From Gracilimonas sp040117685 (lineage in GTDB: Bacteria; Bacteroidota; Rhodothermia; Balneolales; Balneolaceae): DNA of 64,000 nucleotides. The notes under the pieces were generated by a model, which was not told the origin of the DNA, did not search any database, and worked only from the letters and a program-made list of their open reading frames with translations. Positions 16,025-26,244 of this stretch are shown here, one piece after another (position 1 is the first letter of the stretch; each line of letters begins with the position of its first letter). The stretch covers positions 62,001-126,000 of the forward strand of contig NZ_JBEDYP020000018.1 in NCBI RefSeq assembly GCF_040117685.2, given 5' to 3'. Both the position numbers and the translations under genes were made by a program.

Positions 16025-17311
16025 ATGAAAGTACAAATCATCTCCATCGGCAACGAACTTCTTATTGGCGATACCGTTAACACCAATGCATCCTGGTTGG
16101 GTGAATTTTTAACCGGTCTTGGATTTAAGGTGACACAGGTTCACACCATCTCCGATGAACTTGATCTCATTAAAAGTACCATTAAAGCGGCCATGCAGGA
16201 ATCTGAAGTGGTTATTTGTACAGGCGGACTTGGCCCCACTCATGATGATATGACTAAAAAAGCTGTAGCTGAGCTGTTTGATGTGGGGTATAAGCTTCAT
16301 CAGGAATCGCTGGATTACATTAAATCCCTTTTTGAAAAACGTAATATTCCTTTTTCGAAATCAAATTATAGTCAGGCCGAAGTGCCGGAAAATGCTGAGG
16401 TTTTATTCAATAAAGCCGGAACGGCTCCGGGTATGTGGTTCGAGGCTGGCAGTTACCTTGCGGTACTACCCGGTGTTCCTTACGAGATGAAATACCTGAT
16501 GAAAAAGAGGGTTGCTCCCAAACTCCGGGAAGCTTTTGGTGATATCGGGTATTTGTACTCCCACTACATTAAAACTGCCGGAATAGGGGAAAGCACGCTG
16601 AGTGATCAGGTTTTGGGGGATTTGTCAGGATATTTTGAGAATGGCGTAAGCCTTGCATTTTTACCTTCTCCGGGTGGTGTGACGCTTAGATTGAACGGCA
16701 GCGGATCAACCAAAGAAGAAGCAAAAGAGAATCTTCAAAAACTCAGGGATGTCATATACAAAAAAGCCGGAAAGTACATTTACGGGGAAGGAAAAGACCT
16801 TTCAATTAGTGAGGCCGTTGGGGAATTGTTGGTTCAAAAAGAGATGAAAATTGCGGTTGCTGAAAGTTGTACCGGAGGGCTTATAGCCAATACATTTACC
16901 GATGTGGCTGGCAGCAGTGATTATTTCGATGGCGGAATTGTATCTTATGCGAACCATGTGAAAGTGGAGCAGCTGGGTGTTTCTCAGGATGATCTAGACT
17001 CGGTTGGAGCCGTGAGTAAAGAAGTGGCACTTCAAATGGCCAAAGGAGTAGCTGAAAAATTGAATACAGATATCGGGATTTCAACAACCGGTATTGCCGG
17101 ACCGGGTGGAGGCACCAAAGAAAAGCCGGTAGGAACGGTTTGGATGGGATACTACCAAAAAAATAAAGCCCATTTTGCGATCAAAGCCATGTTTTCCAAA
17201 GACCGGCTTATAAATAAAGAGCGAACAAAAATGGTACTGCTCGAAATAACAAGGCGAATGTTAAAGGAAATTGAAACAATGCCGTACGATCTTAAAAAGC
17301 AACTTCCTTGA
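16025..17311 (+). CDS. cinA: CinA-like protein, NMN amidohydrolase/competence-damage domain
   Basis: About 428 residues. The N-terminal MoCF-like domain (1-170) starts MKVQIISIGNELLIGDTVNTN; the C-terminal PncC-type domain (about 265-420) carries AESCTGGLIANTFTDVAGSS and ISTTGIAGPGGGTKEKPVG. The second domain deamidates nicotinamide mononucleotide in characterised CinA/PncC proteins; the first is an ADP-ribose pyrophosphatase in some. The ATG at 16025 starts the conserved motif; a TTG ten codons earlier is unlikely. The stop overlaps the TTG start of the next gene. Confidence 0.95.
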   Translation: MKVQIISIGNELLIGDTVNTNASWLGEFLTGLGFKVTQVHTISDELDLIKSTIKAAMQESEVVICTGGLGPTHDDMTKKAVAELFDVGYKLHQESLDYIKSLFEKRNIPFSKSNYSQAEVPENAEVLFNKAGTAPGMWFEAGSYLAVLPGVPYEMKYLMKKRVAPKLREAFGDIGYLYSHYIKTAGIGESTLSDQVLGDLSGYFENGVSLAFLPSPGGVTLRLNGSGSTKEEAKENLQKLRDVIYKKAGKYIYGEGKDLSISEAVGELLVQKEMKIAVAESCTGGLIANTFTDVAGSSDYFDGGIVSYANHVKVEQLGVSQDDLDSVGAVSKEVALQMAKGVAEKLNTDIGISTTGIAGPGGGTKEKPVGTVWMGYYQKNKAHFAIKAMFSKDRLINKERTKMVLLEITRRMLKEIETMPYDLKKQLP

Positions 17312-19278
17312 AGAAACTGACAGCTCTCCATATCGCGTTGTTGATGGTTTGGATTCCTGCTGTAGGGCAGGTTGCTGATTCTTCAGCTGTTGATACCACC
17401 CGATCTCAGATTTCGGCCTCTGATTCACTGACAGCTTCACCCAACGATACCACTATTCAGAAGAAGGAAGAACCAGAGTCGGGACAGGTTACCCCGTGGA
17501 GTGAAATGGGCTCTGCAGGTTCAATTCAGATTACCAACGACAGCCTGATGAGATGGCAAATTTGGCCCAACTGGGGAGATTTTCAGGCCTACCGCCGCGA
17601 TGTAATTTCATTCAGACAAGGTACTAATGGCCGGGTAGATGCCTTTCACATAAATGGATACCAGCCTTTGGAACAGCAGCTGGAAATGGAGGGACTTTCA
17701 CTGAATAATCCGGTTACAGGACTGCCTAATTACAACCTGGTTCCCCATCGAAAAATCGGGGTAGCAACAGAGTTGTGGGAGGGGAATTATTATTCTGATA
17801 TAAGGCTGCGGGATTATTACATCCTTAAACCGATAAGCTACCTGAATTATGATGAGGCCAGCGGAAATTACCGGAACCTTGAATTTATGGTTGCTCAAAA
17901 TTTTACTGAGCGGACTAATGTGGAGATTTCTTATTGGGATCGAAGAGGGGGAGGGTATTATCCAAACAGTGAAATTAACGGGAGTCAGGTGGTTGGACGT
18001 GTGTATCATCACCTGAATGATCGGTATTTAATCAGGGGAATGTATTTACGAAATCAGCTGAGTAACGATGAACCGTTTGGGTACAACGTGGGTGACCCGG
18101 CTACTTTTCCATTTGATGAATTCACTTCGGTTCCAAACAGCACATCAGGAAAATCTGAGTTTACAAGGTGGGATTTAATAGGGGGTATTTATCACCGTAG
18201 TGATACAGCCTCAGCTGAAGATGGTGGACTTGAACTATCCATAGCTAATAACGAAAAATCGTTGCGATTTACCGGAGATACTTTGGGCTGGGATCTTAGA
18301 ACAATTGGCGGAACCTTGTTCAAGAAATTTACATGGAACAAACTGAGTATGCGAGGGGAGGTTGAAGTATTAAATCATGTAGCCGAAGATGACTTTGTGT
18401 TAACTGAGAGAAACTGGACAGAAATAAAAGGTGAAGGAAATCTGGTTTTTGAATTTGTTAAGGGTTCTGAACTGTATGGTAAAGCTAAAATCACAAATCG
18501 CAGTGACGGGTTTTCAGGAAGTGACCTTACATTAGGGTTCAACGCGCTCATTTCAAGGAAACACCGTGCGAATGTGAGTGCCTCAAGTTTTAGCCGAATG
18601 CCTACAATGCAGGCTTTGTATTGGCAATCTAAGAATTATGCAGGTAACCCCGATCTTGAGAATGAAGAAGGTATTTCTGCAGCTGCAAGCTTGGATGTGA
18701 GTTTGTTCCCAACACTTACAATGGGTGTATCGGGGAGGGTCAAGTCTGCCAAGAATGCCACTTTTCTAAGTCCGGACAGCACATTTTCTAACAGCGGAAG
18801 TTTTACACAGCTGAGTGGAACGGCCTATGCCCGGTTCGAAAACCACCGGTTCGAAATTGAGAGTTCAGCATCGGCCCAGCAGTTTGATTATGATGACCCT
18901 GCAAGTACGCTTGCCGGGTTGAATCACCGGGACCAGATAATTTGGCTAAGAAATTCAGCCTTTGTTAAAGGTTATGTATTTGACCGCGCTGCCTATCTAA
19001 AAGTTGGTGTAAAAACCTTATTATCTCCTACCTTTTATTCGTCGGGAACATATAACACCGAGTTACATTACTGGCAGGGAAACAGTACCTATCAGCCGCT
19101 TCCTGCATTCTTTCGTATGGATGCGGAACTTTCGGCCCGGGTACGGGGAATAATGGTAGTAATGAGGTGGGAAAATGCCCTTGACGGATTAGGACAGGCG
19201 GGCTACTTTGAGGCGGCCGGATTTCCGATGCCTCCGCGACGGTTAATTGTAGGAATAAGAGCACAATTCAGAAACTAA
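17308..19278 (+). CDS. TonB-receptor-like outer-membrane beta-barrel protein
   Basis: A 656-residue outer-membrane protein. A signal peptide (about 1-21) and a low-complexity Ser/Thr/Asp linker (about 22-65) precede a plug-like region (FRQGTNGRVDAFHINGYQ, EGLSLNNPVTGLPNYNLVP at about 102-145). A barrel with alternating aromatic strands follows, including the receptor-type stretch YAGNPDLENEEG, and the chain ends FRN. No carboxypeptidase-like domain is present. The substrate is unknown. The start is a TTG overlapping the cinA stop (TTGA), so it is coupled to cinA. ftsX follows after 1 base. It may be a divergent TonB receptor or a gated porin. Confidence 0.65.
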   Translation: MKKLTALHIALLMVWIPAVGQVADSSAVDTTRSQISASDSLTASPNDTTIQKKEEPESGQVTPWSEMGSAGSIQITNDSLMRWQIWPNWGDFQAYRRDVISFRQGTNGRVDAFHINGYQPLEQQLEMEGLSLNNPVTGLPNYNLVPHRKIGVATELWEGNYYSDIRLRDYYILKPISYLNYDEASGNYRNLEFMVAQNFTERTNVEISYWDRRGGGYYPNSEINGSQVVGRVYHHLNDRYLIRGMYLRNQLSNDEPFGYNVGDPATFPFDEFTSVPNSTSGKSEFTRWDLIGGIYHRSDTASAEDGGLELSIANNEKSLRFTGDTLGWDLRTIGGTLFKKFTWNKLSMRGEVEVLNHVAEDDFVLTERNWTEIKGEGNLVFEFVKGSELYGKAKITNRSDGFSGSDLTLGFNALISRKHRANVSASSFSRMPTMQALYWQSKNYAGNPDLENEEGISAAASLDVSLFPTLTMGVSGRVKSAKNATFLSPDSTFSNSGSFTQLSGTAYARFENHRFEIESSASAQQFDYDDPASTLAGLNHRDQIIWLRNSAFVKGYVFDRAAYLKVGVKTLLSPTFYSSGTYNTELHYWQGNSTYQPLPAFFRMDAELSARVRGIMVVMRWENALDGLGQAGYFEAAGFPMPPRRLIVGIRAQFRN

Positions 19279-19279
19279 T

Positions 19280-20164
19280 ATGAGTGTAAAGTACATAGTA
19301 AAAGAAGGGTTTACAGGAATAAAAAGAGCAAAACTTGCGGCCACCACCTCCATACTGTCCCTTTTTATAGCGGTGCTTTTATTGGGGGTTCTTACCCGCA
19401 TTGGCTTCAATATTTATAACCAGGCCATGTCTATCAAAGAAATGATTGAAGTAGAAGTATTTCTTTTTGATGTGGATGAACGAACTACCAACCAAATCAG
19501 GCAGGAATTGGAGAGTGAGGAGTTGGTTCAGGAGGTGACGTATATATCCAAAGACAGTGCTTCAGCTATAATGCGGAAGGAATTCGGAGCCGGAGTGGAG
19601 GAGCTGGCCGAGCTGAACTTCCTTCCGGCTTCTTTTCGCTTGAGTGTGAATACGGATGCTGGCGCAGACAGGATTGAAACAATGGTATCGCAGCTTAGAA
19701 ATTTGCGTGGAGTGGATGAAATTGAATACAACGCGGCTTTGCTGCGGGTCATGGAGTCGAATCTGAATACGTTCACCTTTGTTGGCGGAGGAATAGCAAT
19801 ACTGATTCTTCTGGCAGCTTTAATCCTGGTGTATAACACCATCCGACTCACAATTTATGCCAAACGTGATTTAATCCGTGCTATGAAGCTGGTTGGGGCA
19901 ACCAACAAATTCATCCGAAGTCCTTTTATTGTGGAAGGTATCCTGCAGGGGTTGATAGCGGGTTCGCTGGCCGTGATCTGTGTGTTCTTTATTTTCGAAT
20001 TTGCTATCCCATTTTATCTGGCAGACCTTGGTACACTCAGCTGGCCTTTTGGGCGATGGTACTTCCTGGTAGCTGCTATGATGGTTCTGTCCCTGCTGAT
20101 GGGATGGTGGGGTAGCCGATGGGCAGCACGTCGGTTCATTCAGGAAACCTATATCTCCGGTTAA
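19280..20164 (+). CDS. ftsX: cell division ABC transporter subunit FtsX
   Basis: Inner-membrane protein that with the ATPase FtsE controls peptidoglycan hydrolases at the division site. The 294 residues show the family layout: one membrane helix near residues 21-45, an extracytoplasmic domain to about 165, then three helices in the C-terminal part, with the conserved LVYNTIRLTIYAKRDLIRAMKLVGAT-type segment split around residue 190. ftsE is not in the window. It follows the barrel-protein gene by 1 base. Confidence 0.93.
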   Translation: MSVKYIVKEGFTGIKRAKLAATTSILSLFIAVLLLGVLTRIGFNIYNQAMSIKEMIEVEVFLFDVDERTTNQIRQELESEELVQEVTYISKDSASAIMRKEFGAGVEELAELNFLPASFRLSVNTDAGADRIETMVSQLRNLRGVDEIEYNAALLRVMESNLNTFTFVGGGIAILILLAALILVYNTIRLTIYAKRDLIRAMKLVGATNKFIRSPFIVEGILQGLIAGSLAVICVFFIFEFAIPFYLADLGTLSWPFGRWYFLVAAMMVLSLLMGWWGSRWAARRFIQETYISG

Positions 20165-20190
20165 GCAGATTAATTTAGATTTTAATAGTT

Positions 20191-21576
20191 ATGCATTTTT
20201 TGACACGTACTATATTATTAATCGTATTGCCGTTGGCTTTTGTGATTAGCTGCAAAAGTACAGAGCCGGTAAGCTCAGATACGGTTCCCCAAAAAATTCA
20301 GCGCTCTCCTTTAGAGGCTGCATTTAATTCATCGCCCGTCTTTTCTGATAATTTTACCGGATTTGTTCTGTATGATCCTGAGAAAGACTCTACGCTATTT
20401 CAGCAATATGCTGACAAATATTTCACTCCTGCATCCAACACAAAGCTCTTTACCTTTTATGCTGCATTGAAACAGCTACCGGATTCGCTCCCGGCTCTGG
20501 ATTACATCATAAGCGGAGATTCCCTCATTTTTTGGGGAACCGGAGACCCTGCTTTTTTGCATCCTGATTTTAGCGATACCACTGCATTCCATTTTCTCAA
20601 AGAGAGTTCGTATGATTTGTACTACTCAGATAATCACTATGAAGATGAGTTGTTGGGTCCCGGTTGGGCCTGGGCAGATTATCAATACTACTATTCGACG
20701 GAAAAAAGTCCGCTCCCGATGTATGGTAATGTGGCTGAAATTGAGATTCAGGAAATCAGCCAAACAAAAATAGCTGAGGATGAAAACGGGTATTTGATCA
20801 AGCCGGAATACTTCAAATCGTATGTTGAAATGGCCGAAGATCGCCCCGGTAAAGAAATGCCGTTCTTATTCAGGGATTTCAATAGTAACACTATTGAGTA
20901 TAGCCCAAAGGCTGATACCATTCAGTACACCAGTTACCGTCCTTTTCACTACACCCCACAGCTGATTACTGATCTTTTAAGTGATACACTGAACAGACCC
21001 GTATCCTATGTAGATAGGATTAAACCGAAGAATGTGGATCGAATATATGGCGGAGAAAAAGATACGGTTCTTACAAAAATGCTCCAGCCCAGTGATAATT
21101 TCTTAGCAGAGCAGCTGCTATTGAACATTGCGGCAGAACAAGAGCTGCCGATGAATTCGAGTGCCGTAATTTCACATGTTTCCCGCGAATATTTTGATGA
21201 CTTTAGTAAAAATCCGGTTTGGAGAGATGGATCTGGATTGTCTCGCTATAATATGTTTACTCCGACCAATATGGTGGAATTACTCAAGCTAATAGACAAA
21301 GAGTTTGAGCAGGATTCGTTACTGTTCCGACATTTGCCAGCCGGCGGGAAATCGGGGACTATCAGAAGCTGGTACGCACACAGAGAAGGAGGAGAGCCTT
21401 ATGTATTTGCAAAGACGGGAACCCTGAGCAACAACCACTGCCTCAGTGGATACCTGATAACAGCATCAGGTCGTAAAATGATCTTCTCATTTATGAACAA
21501 CCACTACGTTTCATCATCAAGTGTGGTGAAGACAGAGATGGAAAAGATACTTTGGTTTATACACCAAAATTATTGA
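20191..21576 (+). CDS. dacB: D-alanyl-D-alanine carboxypeptidase/endopeptidase, PBP4 (S13) family
   Basis: Periplasmic peptidoglycan-trimming enzyme of 461 residues. It is a predicted lipoprotein: the lipobox VISC places the lipidated Cys at residue 21. The penicillin-binding motifs are all present: S-x2-K as S82-N-T-K85, S-x-N-type as SRYN in GSGLSRYN, and KTG in FAKTGTLSN. These define family S13. It is the last gene of the plus-strand cinA-barrel-ftsX run and converges on the Fur-family gene. Confidence 0.9.
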   Translation: MHFLTRTILLIVLPLAFVISCKSTEPVSSDTVPQKIQRSPLEAAFNSSPVFSDNFTGFVLYDPEKDSTLFQQYADKYFTPASNTKLFTFYAALKQLPDSLPALDYIISGDSLIFWGTGDPAFLHPDFSDTTAFHFLKESSYDLYYSDNHYEDELLGPGWAWADYQYYYSTEKSPLPMYGNVAEIEIQEISQTKIAEDENGYLIKPEYFKSYVEMAEDRPGKEMPFLFRDFNSNTIEYSPKADTIQYTSYRPFHYTPQLITDLLSDTLNRPVSYVDRIKPKNVDRIYGGEKDTVLTKMLQPSDNFLAEQLLLNIAAEQELPMNSSAVISHVSREYFDDFSKNPVWRDGSGLSRYNMFTPTNMVELLKLIDKEFEQDSLLFRHLPAGGKSGTIRSWYAHREGGEPYVFAKTGTLSNNHCLSGYLITASGRKMIFSFMNNHYVSSSSVVKTEMEKILWFIHQNY

Positions 21577-21584
21577 TCAGAGAA

Positions 21585-22091
21585 TCAGGATTCTTTCAGG
21601 TCGGCTAATTTACTTCCCTTTTTCTGTCTTTTTTGACAGGCTTCTTTATCGCTGCAGGTACCAAAGAAGTGCAGGGAATGCCCGTCAATGTCCATATCGT
21701 GAATTTCGGAAAGCATACGTTGTATTTCTCCGATACGGGGATCACAGAATTCAAGTACATGTCCGCAATCCCGGCAAATGATATGATCGTGCTGTTGGTA
21801 GGCATAGGCACGCTCATAATAATACTGGCTTTTTCCAAACTGCTGGCGCTGAACCAAGCCACATTCCACCAAAAGGTCGAGGGTATTGTACACCGTTGCA
21901 CGCGACACACGTGTTCCTGCTTCCTTCATTCTGAAGAAAATATCGTCGGCATCAAAATGACCGTCGGCGGTGTAAATCTCTTCCAGAACCATAAAACGCT
22001 CCGGTGTTTGCCGTTGATTTCTTTCCTTGAGGTAGGAGCGAAAAATCTCCTTTACTAAATTTACTGTATCTTCGTGTGCTGGATGTGCCAT
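21585..22091 (-). CDS. Fur-family metal/peroxide-responsive repressor
   Basis: A 168-residue regulator. The winged helix (about 25-90) holds VSRATVYNTLDLLVECGLV. The dimerisation/metal domain has QHDHIICRDCG (regulatory His and a structural C-x2-C) and a second pair CSDKEAC. This fits Fur or PerR. I cannot separate iron, zinc or peroxide sensing from sequence. It is divergent to the acyl-CoA synthetase gene with a 119-base gap and could control it or other loci. Confidence 0.9.
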   Translation of the reverse strand: MAHPAHEDTVNLVKEIFRSYLKERNQRQTPERFMVLEEIYTADGHFDADDIFFRMKEAGTRVSRATVYNTLDLLVECGLVQRQQFGKSQYYYERAYAYQQHDHIICRDCGHVLEFCDPRIGEIQRMLSEIHDMDIDGHSLHFFGTCSDKEACQKRQKKGSKLADLKES

Positions 22092-22210
22092 AACTTCAAT
22101 TAATTTACACTGTAATATACGATATGTAAACTTGCTTTTGAAACCCGTGCTTTTGATTTCAAGAGTATTATATTTCGGGCGCAGTTTTATATGGAATAAA
22201 TTTAATCAAT

Positions 22211-24091
22211 ATGCCTACAATAGTCCCTTTTGAAACACTGACTGAATTATTCTTGAATCTATCCCATAAGTACGACGGAGCTGAGAAAGCACAGTTTTAC
22301 TATAAGCCAAAACCGGATTCAGAATACCAGCCTATATACTGGGGGCAGGTTACTGACGATGTATATTCAATAGCCGCCTACCTGATTGAAAAAGGAGTAG
22401 AGAAAGGAGACCGGGTAGGGATTTTAAGTGAAAACCGATATGAATGGGCTGCTATCGATCTTGCTATTCAGCTTGTGGGTGGCATCAATGTTTCGTTGTA
22501 TACGACCTTACCGCCGGCACAGTGTGAGTATATTTTGCAGGATTCAGGTGCTAAAATATTCTTCGTGTCTACCGGGCTTCAACTCAAGAAAGCAGTGGAG
22601 GTTTTCGAAAATTGCGAAGAACTAAAAGAAGTTATTGCCTTCGATGTTCCCAAACTTGAGCATTTGATGGAAGAAGATTACGTGACGATGTTTGATGATA
22701 TGCTCATTGAAGGAGGAAAGCATCTCGAAGAACACAAAGAAGCCATCAAGCAGAGAACGATGGAAGTAGAGCCGGAAGATGTGGCTACTTTAATTTATAC
22801 GTCCGGTACCACAGGCAAGCCAAAAGGGGCAATGCTTACTCATCACAATATTGTGAGTAATGTGAAGGCAGCCACCCAGCATATTTACTGGGATGAGAAT
22901 GACCGGTTACTTTCCTTTTTACCCCTTTGTCATTCATTCGAACGCACGGCAGGTTATTATGCCATGATTTCTTCCGGTGTAGAAGTTTACTATGCGGAAA
23001 GTGTGGACACCGTATCCAAGAACATGCCCGAAGCCAAACCAACCATTATGATCAGCGTGCCACGTCTTTTTGAGAAGATGTATAACCTGATTGTTAAGAG
23101 TGTGGAAGAAGGGAGTGACACCAAAAAGAAAATCTTTAACTGGGCCGTTGAAACCGGGCGCAAGTACTCAGAAGGAAAGCGAGGGCTGGTTTCCCTTCAA
23201 AAGAAAATAGCTGATAAACTTGTTTTTGATAAGCTGAAAGAACGCACGGGTGGTCACGTCCGGCTCTTTGTTTCGGGTGGTGCGGCATTACCTCCGGAAA
23301 TTGATACGTTTTTTCAGTGTGCTGGAATGAATATCCTCCAGGGATATGGATTGACAGAAACTTCTCCTGTAATGGCTGCCAATAAGCCCGGACAGGAGAA
23401 AGTAGGAGCGGTAGGGACGGTTATACCGGGAGTAACAGTGGGAATACAAAGCCTGCAGGATGGTAAAGTTCTGGCGCAGATAAGCGGAGAGGATTATCCT
23501 ACCGAGACAAGTTCTGAAGCCGGGGAAATTCTCTGTAAAGGCCCGAACGTAATGAAAGGGTACTGGAATAATGAAGAAGCAACCAAAGAGATGATAGACG
23601 ATGATGGCTGGCTTCATACCGGAGATGTTGGCAAATTTGATGAAGGATTCCTGAAGATTACCGACCGTATTAAGCATATGATCGTAAATGCCGGCGGTAA
23701 AAATATTTATCCGGGGCCGATTGAGGATCTTTTCAAAACCAGTAAGTGGATTGATCAGATTGTGGTTGTAGGTGAGGCTCAGAATTACATGGCTGCTATA
23801 ATAGTACCTGATTATGAAGTAGTAGGGAAGTTTGCCAGAGAGCAGGGGCTCAAATTCTCAAACAACGAAGAGCTCATCGAGCTGGACGAAGTAAAAGATG
23901 TTTTTAAGAAAGAGATGCGCTCCTTCTCTAAAGACCTTGCCTCTCATGAGAAAATCCGTGATTTCAGATTGGTTTCTAATGAGTTTACAGTGGAAACAGG
24001 AGAAATTACTCCAACCCTGAAGGTAAAACGAAGGGTGATTTCCGATAAGTACAGTCATCTGATTGAGGACATCTTTAAGGAAGATGACTAA
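22211..24091 (+). CDS. long-chain acyl-CoA synthetase (AMP-forming)
   Basis: Activates fatty acids to acyl-CoA via acyl-AMP. The 626 residues are an ANL-superfamily adenylate-forming enzyme: P-loop-like YTSGTTGKPKGAML at about residue 197, the QGYGLTETSPV motif at about 378, and the hinge region WLHTGDVG with the catalytic C-terminal domain to the end (TPTLKVKRR). It resembles the FadD15/eukaryotic ACSL-like branch. It ends in a strong bidirectional terminator shared with the S41 protease gene. Confidence 0.93.
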   Translation: MPTIVPFETLTELFLNLSHKYDGAEKAQFYYKPKPDSEYQPIYWGQVTDDVYSIAAYLIEKGVEKGDRVGILSENRYEWAAIDLAIQLVGGINVSLYTTLPPAQCEYILQDSGAKIFFVSTGLQLKKAVEVFENCEELKEVIAFDVPKLEHLMEEDYVTMFDDMLIEGGKHLEEHKEAIKQRTMEVEPEDVATLIYTSGTTGKPKGAMLTHHNIVSNVKAATQHIYWDENDRLLSFLPLCHSFERTAGYYAMISSGVEVYYAESVDTVSKNMPEAKPTIMISVPRLFEKMYNLIVKSVEEGSDTKKKIFNWAVETGRKYSEGKRGLVSLQKKIADKLVFDKLKERTGGHVRLFVSGGAALPPEIDTFFQCAGMNILQGYGLTETSPVMAANKPGQEKVGAVGTVIPGVTVGIQSLQDGKVLAQISGEDYPTETSSEAGEILCKGPNVMKGYWNNEEATKEMIDDDGWLHTGDVGKFDEGFLKITDRIKHMIVNAGGKNIYPGPIEDLFKTSKWIDQIVVVGEAQNYMAAIIVPDYEVVGKFAREQGLKFSNNEELIELDEVKDVFKKEMRSFSKDLASHEKIRDFRLVSNEFTVETGEITPTLKVKRRVISDKYSHLIEDIFKEDD

Positions 24092-24124
24092 GGTCAGCAG
24101 TTAAACAAATTTATAACAACCAAC

Positions 24125-24153
24125 AAAAAAGGCCTCATTTGAGGCCTTTTTTT
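24125..24153. terminator. bidirectional intrinsic terminator
   Basis: A 6-A run, stem GGCCTC / GAGGCC with ATTT loop, and a 7-T run, so it works on both strands between converging genes. Confidence 0.92.
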
Positions 24154-24176
24154 ATTTTAATTCTGTATCGGAAAGG

Positions 24177-26081
24177 TTAGTTCTGGTTCTGAATGTTACC
24201 AATGCTGGCTTCAGGCTTGCCGCTGGCCAATGCTTCCAGTCTGGCAACCGCATCCCAGAGTGTCATAGCTTCCTTCAGGGTTTTGTCAAAGATATCATTG
24301 GCAATTGGATAAAAGTACTGCATACCCCAAATCTGCCGGGCCAGTTCAGCTTTCATCCTGCCTTCAACCAGGTAAGAGATCTCTTCAAAATGCCCGTTAG
24401 GAACAAAAAGGGAATCGTTCTGGAACTTCGGTGCGTTTACCGTGTCTGTGACTACCATTCCACGTTCCATAAGCAGTGATTTAACACCGTCAATGTGCTT
24501 TTGGTCCCATTCAAAGTTATTTCGGAACCCCTCAAAATTGTTTTCCCATTCGCTGCGGAATGCATCGCCCTGTTCATCAAGGAAAGAGCGCACATAATCG
24601 AAGGAAGCGCGCTCACGGATGGAAAAGTTGAATACATAGGCAGAAGTGGTTGTGTCTGAAGGCACGATATAATCAGGAACAATACCGCCACCGCCATACA
24701 CGGTTCGACCGGCATCGGTTGAATACTTCAGTGAATCCGGAACGTGATCAATAAATTCAGAAGCGTCATTCATAGCATCATTTCGGCGATAAATTTCATA
24801 GGCATATTGTTCTCCGCCTTCTACAAATGGTTTCTGGATCAAGCGCCCTGAAGGGGTATAATATCTGGATATGGTAACACGGACACTGCTCTTATCAACA
24901 AGCTCATACTGCTGCTGAACCAAGCCTTTACCAAATGTTCGTTTACCGACAATAAGTCCCCGATCGTGATCCTGAACTGCTCCACTTACAATTTCACTGG
25001 CAGATGCAGCCCCTTCGTCCACTAAGATAATAACAGGTTCTTCTTTGAGCTTTCCGTCTTTACGGGAAAAATATTCACCATTAAAACGACTGTTTTTGCT
25101 CTTTGTTGAAACCAGCTCAGTTCCTTGTGGGAAAAACTCTTCGGCTATAGCAATGGCTTGACTCAGGTAACCGCCCGGGTTTCCCCTAAGGTCAAGCACA
25201 ATTCGGGCCATACCTTCTTTTTCAAGCTCTTTCACAGCTTGCATGAATTCATCATGTGTGGTAGCTGCAAACCGGTTTATCTTAATATACCCGGTGTTAT
25301 CATCCAGCATGTAAGAAGTATCAACGGTATAAAGAGGGATGTCATCACGGGTGATTACAAAGTTGATCGGCTGCCTAACATTCGGCCGTTTCACTGTCAC
25401 CTTCACTTTAGATCCCTTCTCACCACGAAGCCTGTTTACGACCATCTCGTTGGTAAAACCAATAGCTGAGGAATCTTCGATAGCAATAATACGGTCTCCG
25501 GAGCGGATGCCAAGTTGATCACTGGGCCCGCCTGAAATAGCGGTAACAACGGTTATAGTATCCTCAATTACCTGGAACTGAACTCCAATACCCTGAAATT
25601 TTCCGGCAAATTCGGCCTGAATTTGCTCATTATCCTCTGGTTCGATATACATCGAATGCGGATCAAGAGTAGAAAACATACCCTTTATGGCCTCTTCAGT
25701 AAGCCGGGTCATGTTTTCATCAGGGCTATTATTGGAAATGTATAAATAAGCCTTTTCAAAGTTAGAGAACGAATCTCTGATGCTGTTAATCTTAACACCC
25801 TGGAAAGTTGTATCAATCGGGGTGCCATCCACCAGAAGGGTGGAATCTTTGATAGCCAAAACCATTCGTTTGATGCTGGTTTTGTACATCTTATTCAAAT
25901 CAGGTTCCCGGAAATAATTGGCAATAATACTACGCTGTGCCTGATGATATTTGGTCAAATTCTTGGTGTCATCCGATTCGGTTTGGAGAATGGGATCGAC
26001 TCCTGTAAAGCGTAGAGCCGCAAGAATAAAAAGGATAAGAAGGTTGGGGTACAGTATTTTTTTTAAGTGCATAAATATCAT
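24177..26081 (-). CDS. C-terminal processing peptidase, S41 family
   Basis: Periplasmic serine protease of 634 residues with an N-terminal membrane/signal segment (about 5-25). A PDZ domain (about 165-250, FQGIGVQFQ to VNRLRG) is followed by the S41 protease core with nucleophile in EGAASASEIVSG and the general base Lys in RTFGKGLVQQ. Such enzymes process or degrade envelope proteins. A long C-terminal extension (about 490-634) follows the core. hslU lies 163 bases upstream on the same strand with a hairpin between. Confidence 0.93.
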   Translation of the reverse strand: MIFMHLKKILYPNLLILFILAALRFTGVDPILQTESDDTKNLTKYHQAQRSIIANYFREPDLNKMYKTSIKRMVLAIKDSTLLVDGTPIDTTFQGVKINSIRDSFSNFEKAYLYISNNSPDENMTRLTEEAIKGMFSTLDPHSMYIEPEDNEQIQAEFAGKFQGIGVQFQVIEDTITVVTAISGGPSDQLGIRSGDRIIAIEDSSAIGFTNEMVVNRLRGEKGSKVKVTVKRPNVRQPINFVITRDDIPLYTVDTSYMLDDNTGYIKINRFAATTHDEFMQAVKELEKEGMARIVLDLRGNPGGYLSQAIAIAEEFFPQGTELVSTKSKNSRFNGEYFSRKDGKLKEEPVIILVDEGAASASEIVSGAVQDHDRGLIVGKRTFGKGLVQQQYELVDKSSVRVTISRYYTPSGRLIQKPFVEGGEQYAYEIYRRNDAMNDASEFIDHVPDSLKYSTDAGRTVYGGGGIVPDYIVPSDTTTSAYVFNFSIRERASFDYVRSFLDEQGDAFRSEWENNFEGFRNNFEWDQKHIDGVKSLLMERGMVVTDTVNAPKFQNDSLFVPNGHFEEISYLVEGRMKAELARQIWGMQYFYPIANDIFDKTLKEAMTLWDAVARLEALASGKPEASIGNIQNQN

Positions 26082-26175
26082 CTTACATCAATATGTGGTA
26101 GTAAAAGCCTAAATTGTGGCGAATAATTTCATTCCAAACGATTGTACTAAATAATGTAGTATTCTACAATTACTA

Positions 26176-26205
26176 AGAAGGCGTTAAAACAAGTTAACGC
26201 CTTCT
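26176..26205. terminator. hairpin between hslU and the S41 protease gene
   Basis: A 12-bp perfect stem AGAAGGCGTTAA / TTAACGCCTTCT with a 6-base loop. There is no clear T run on either side, so it may be a weak terminator or an mRNA-stabilising stem downstream of hslU. Confidence 0.6.
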
Positions 26206-26244
26206 GTGGTTACACTACGAAATTAAAGAAGACAATGGATTTTC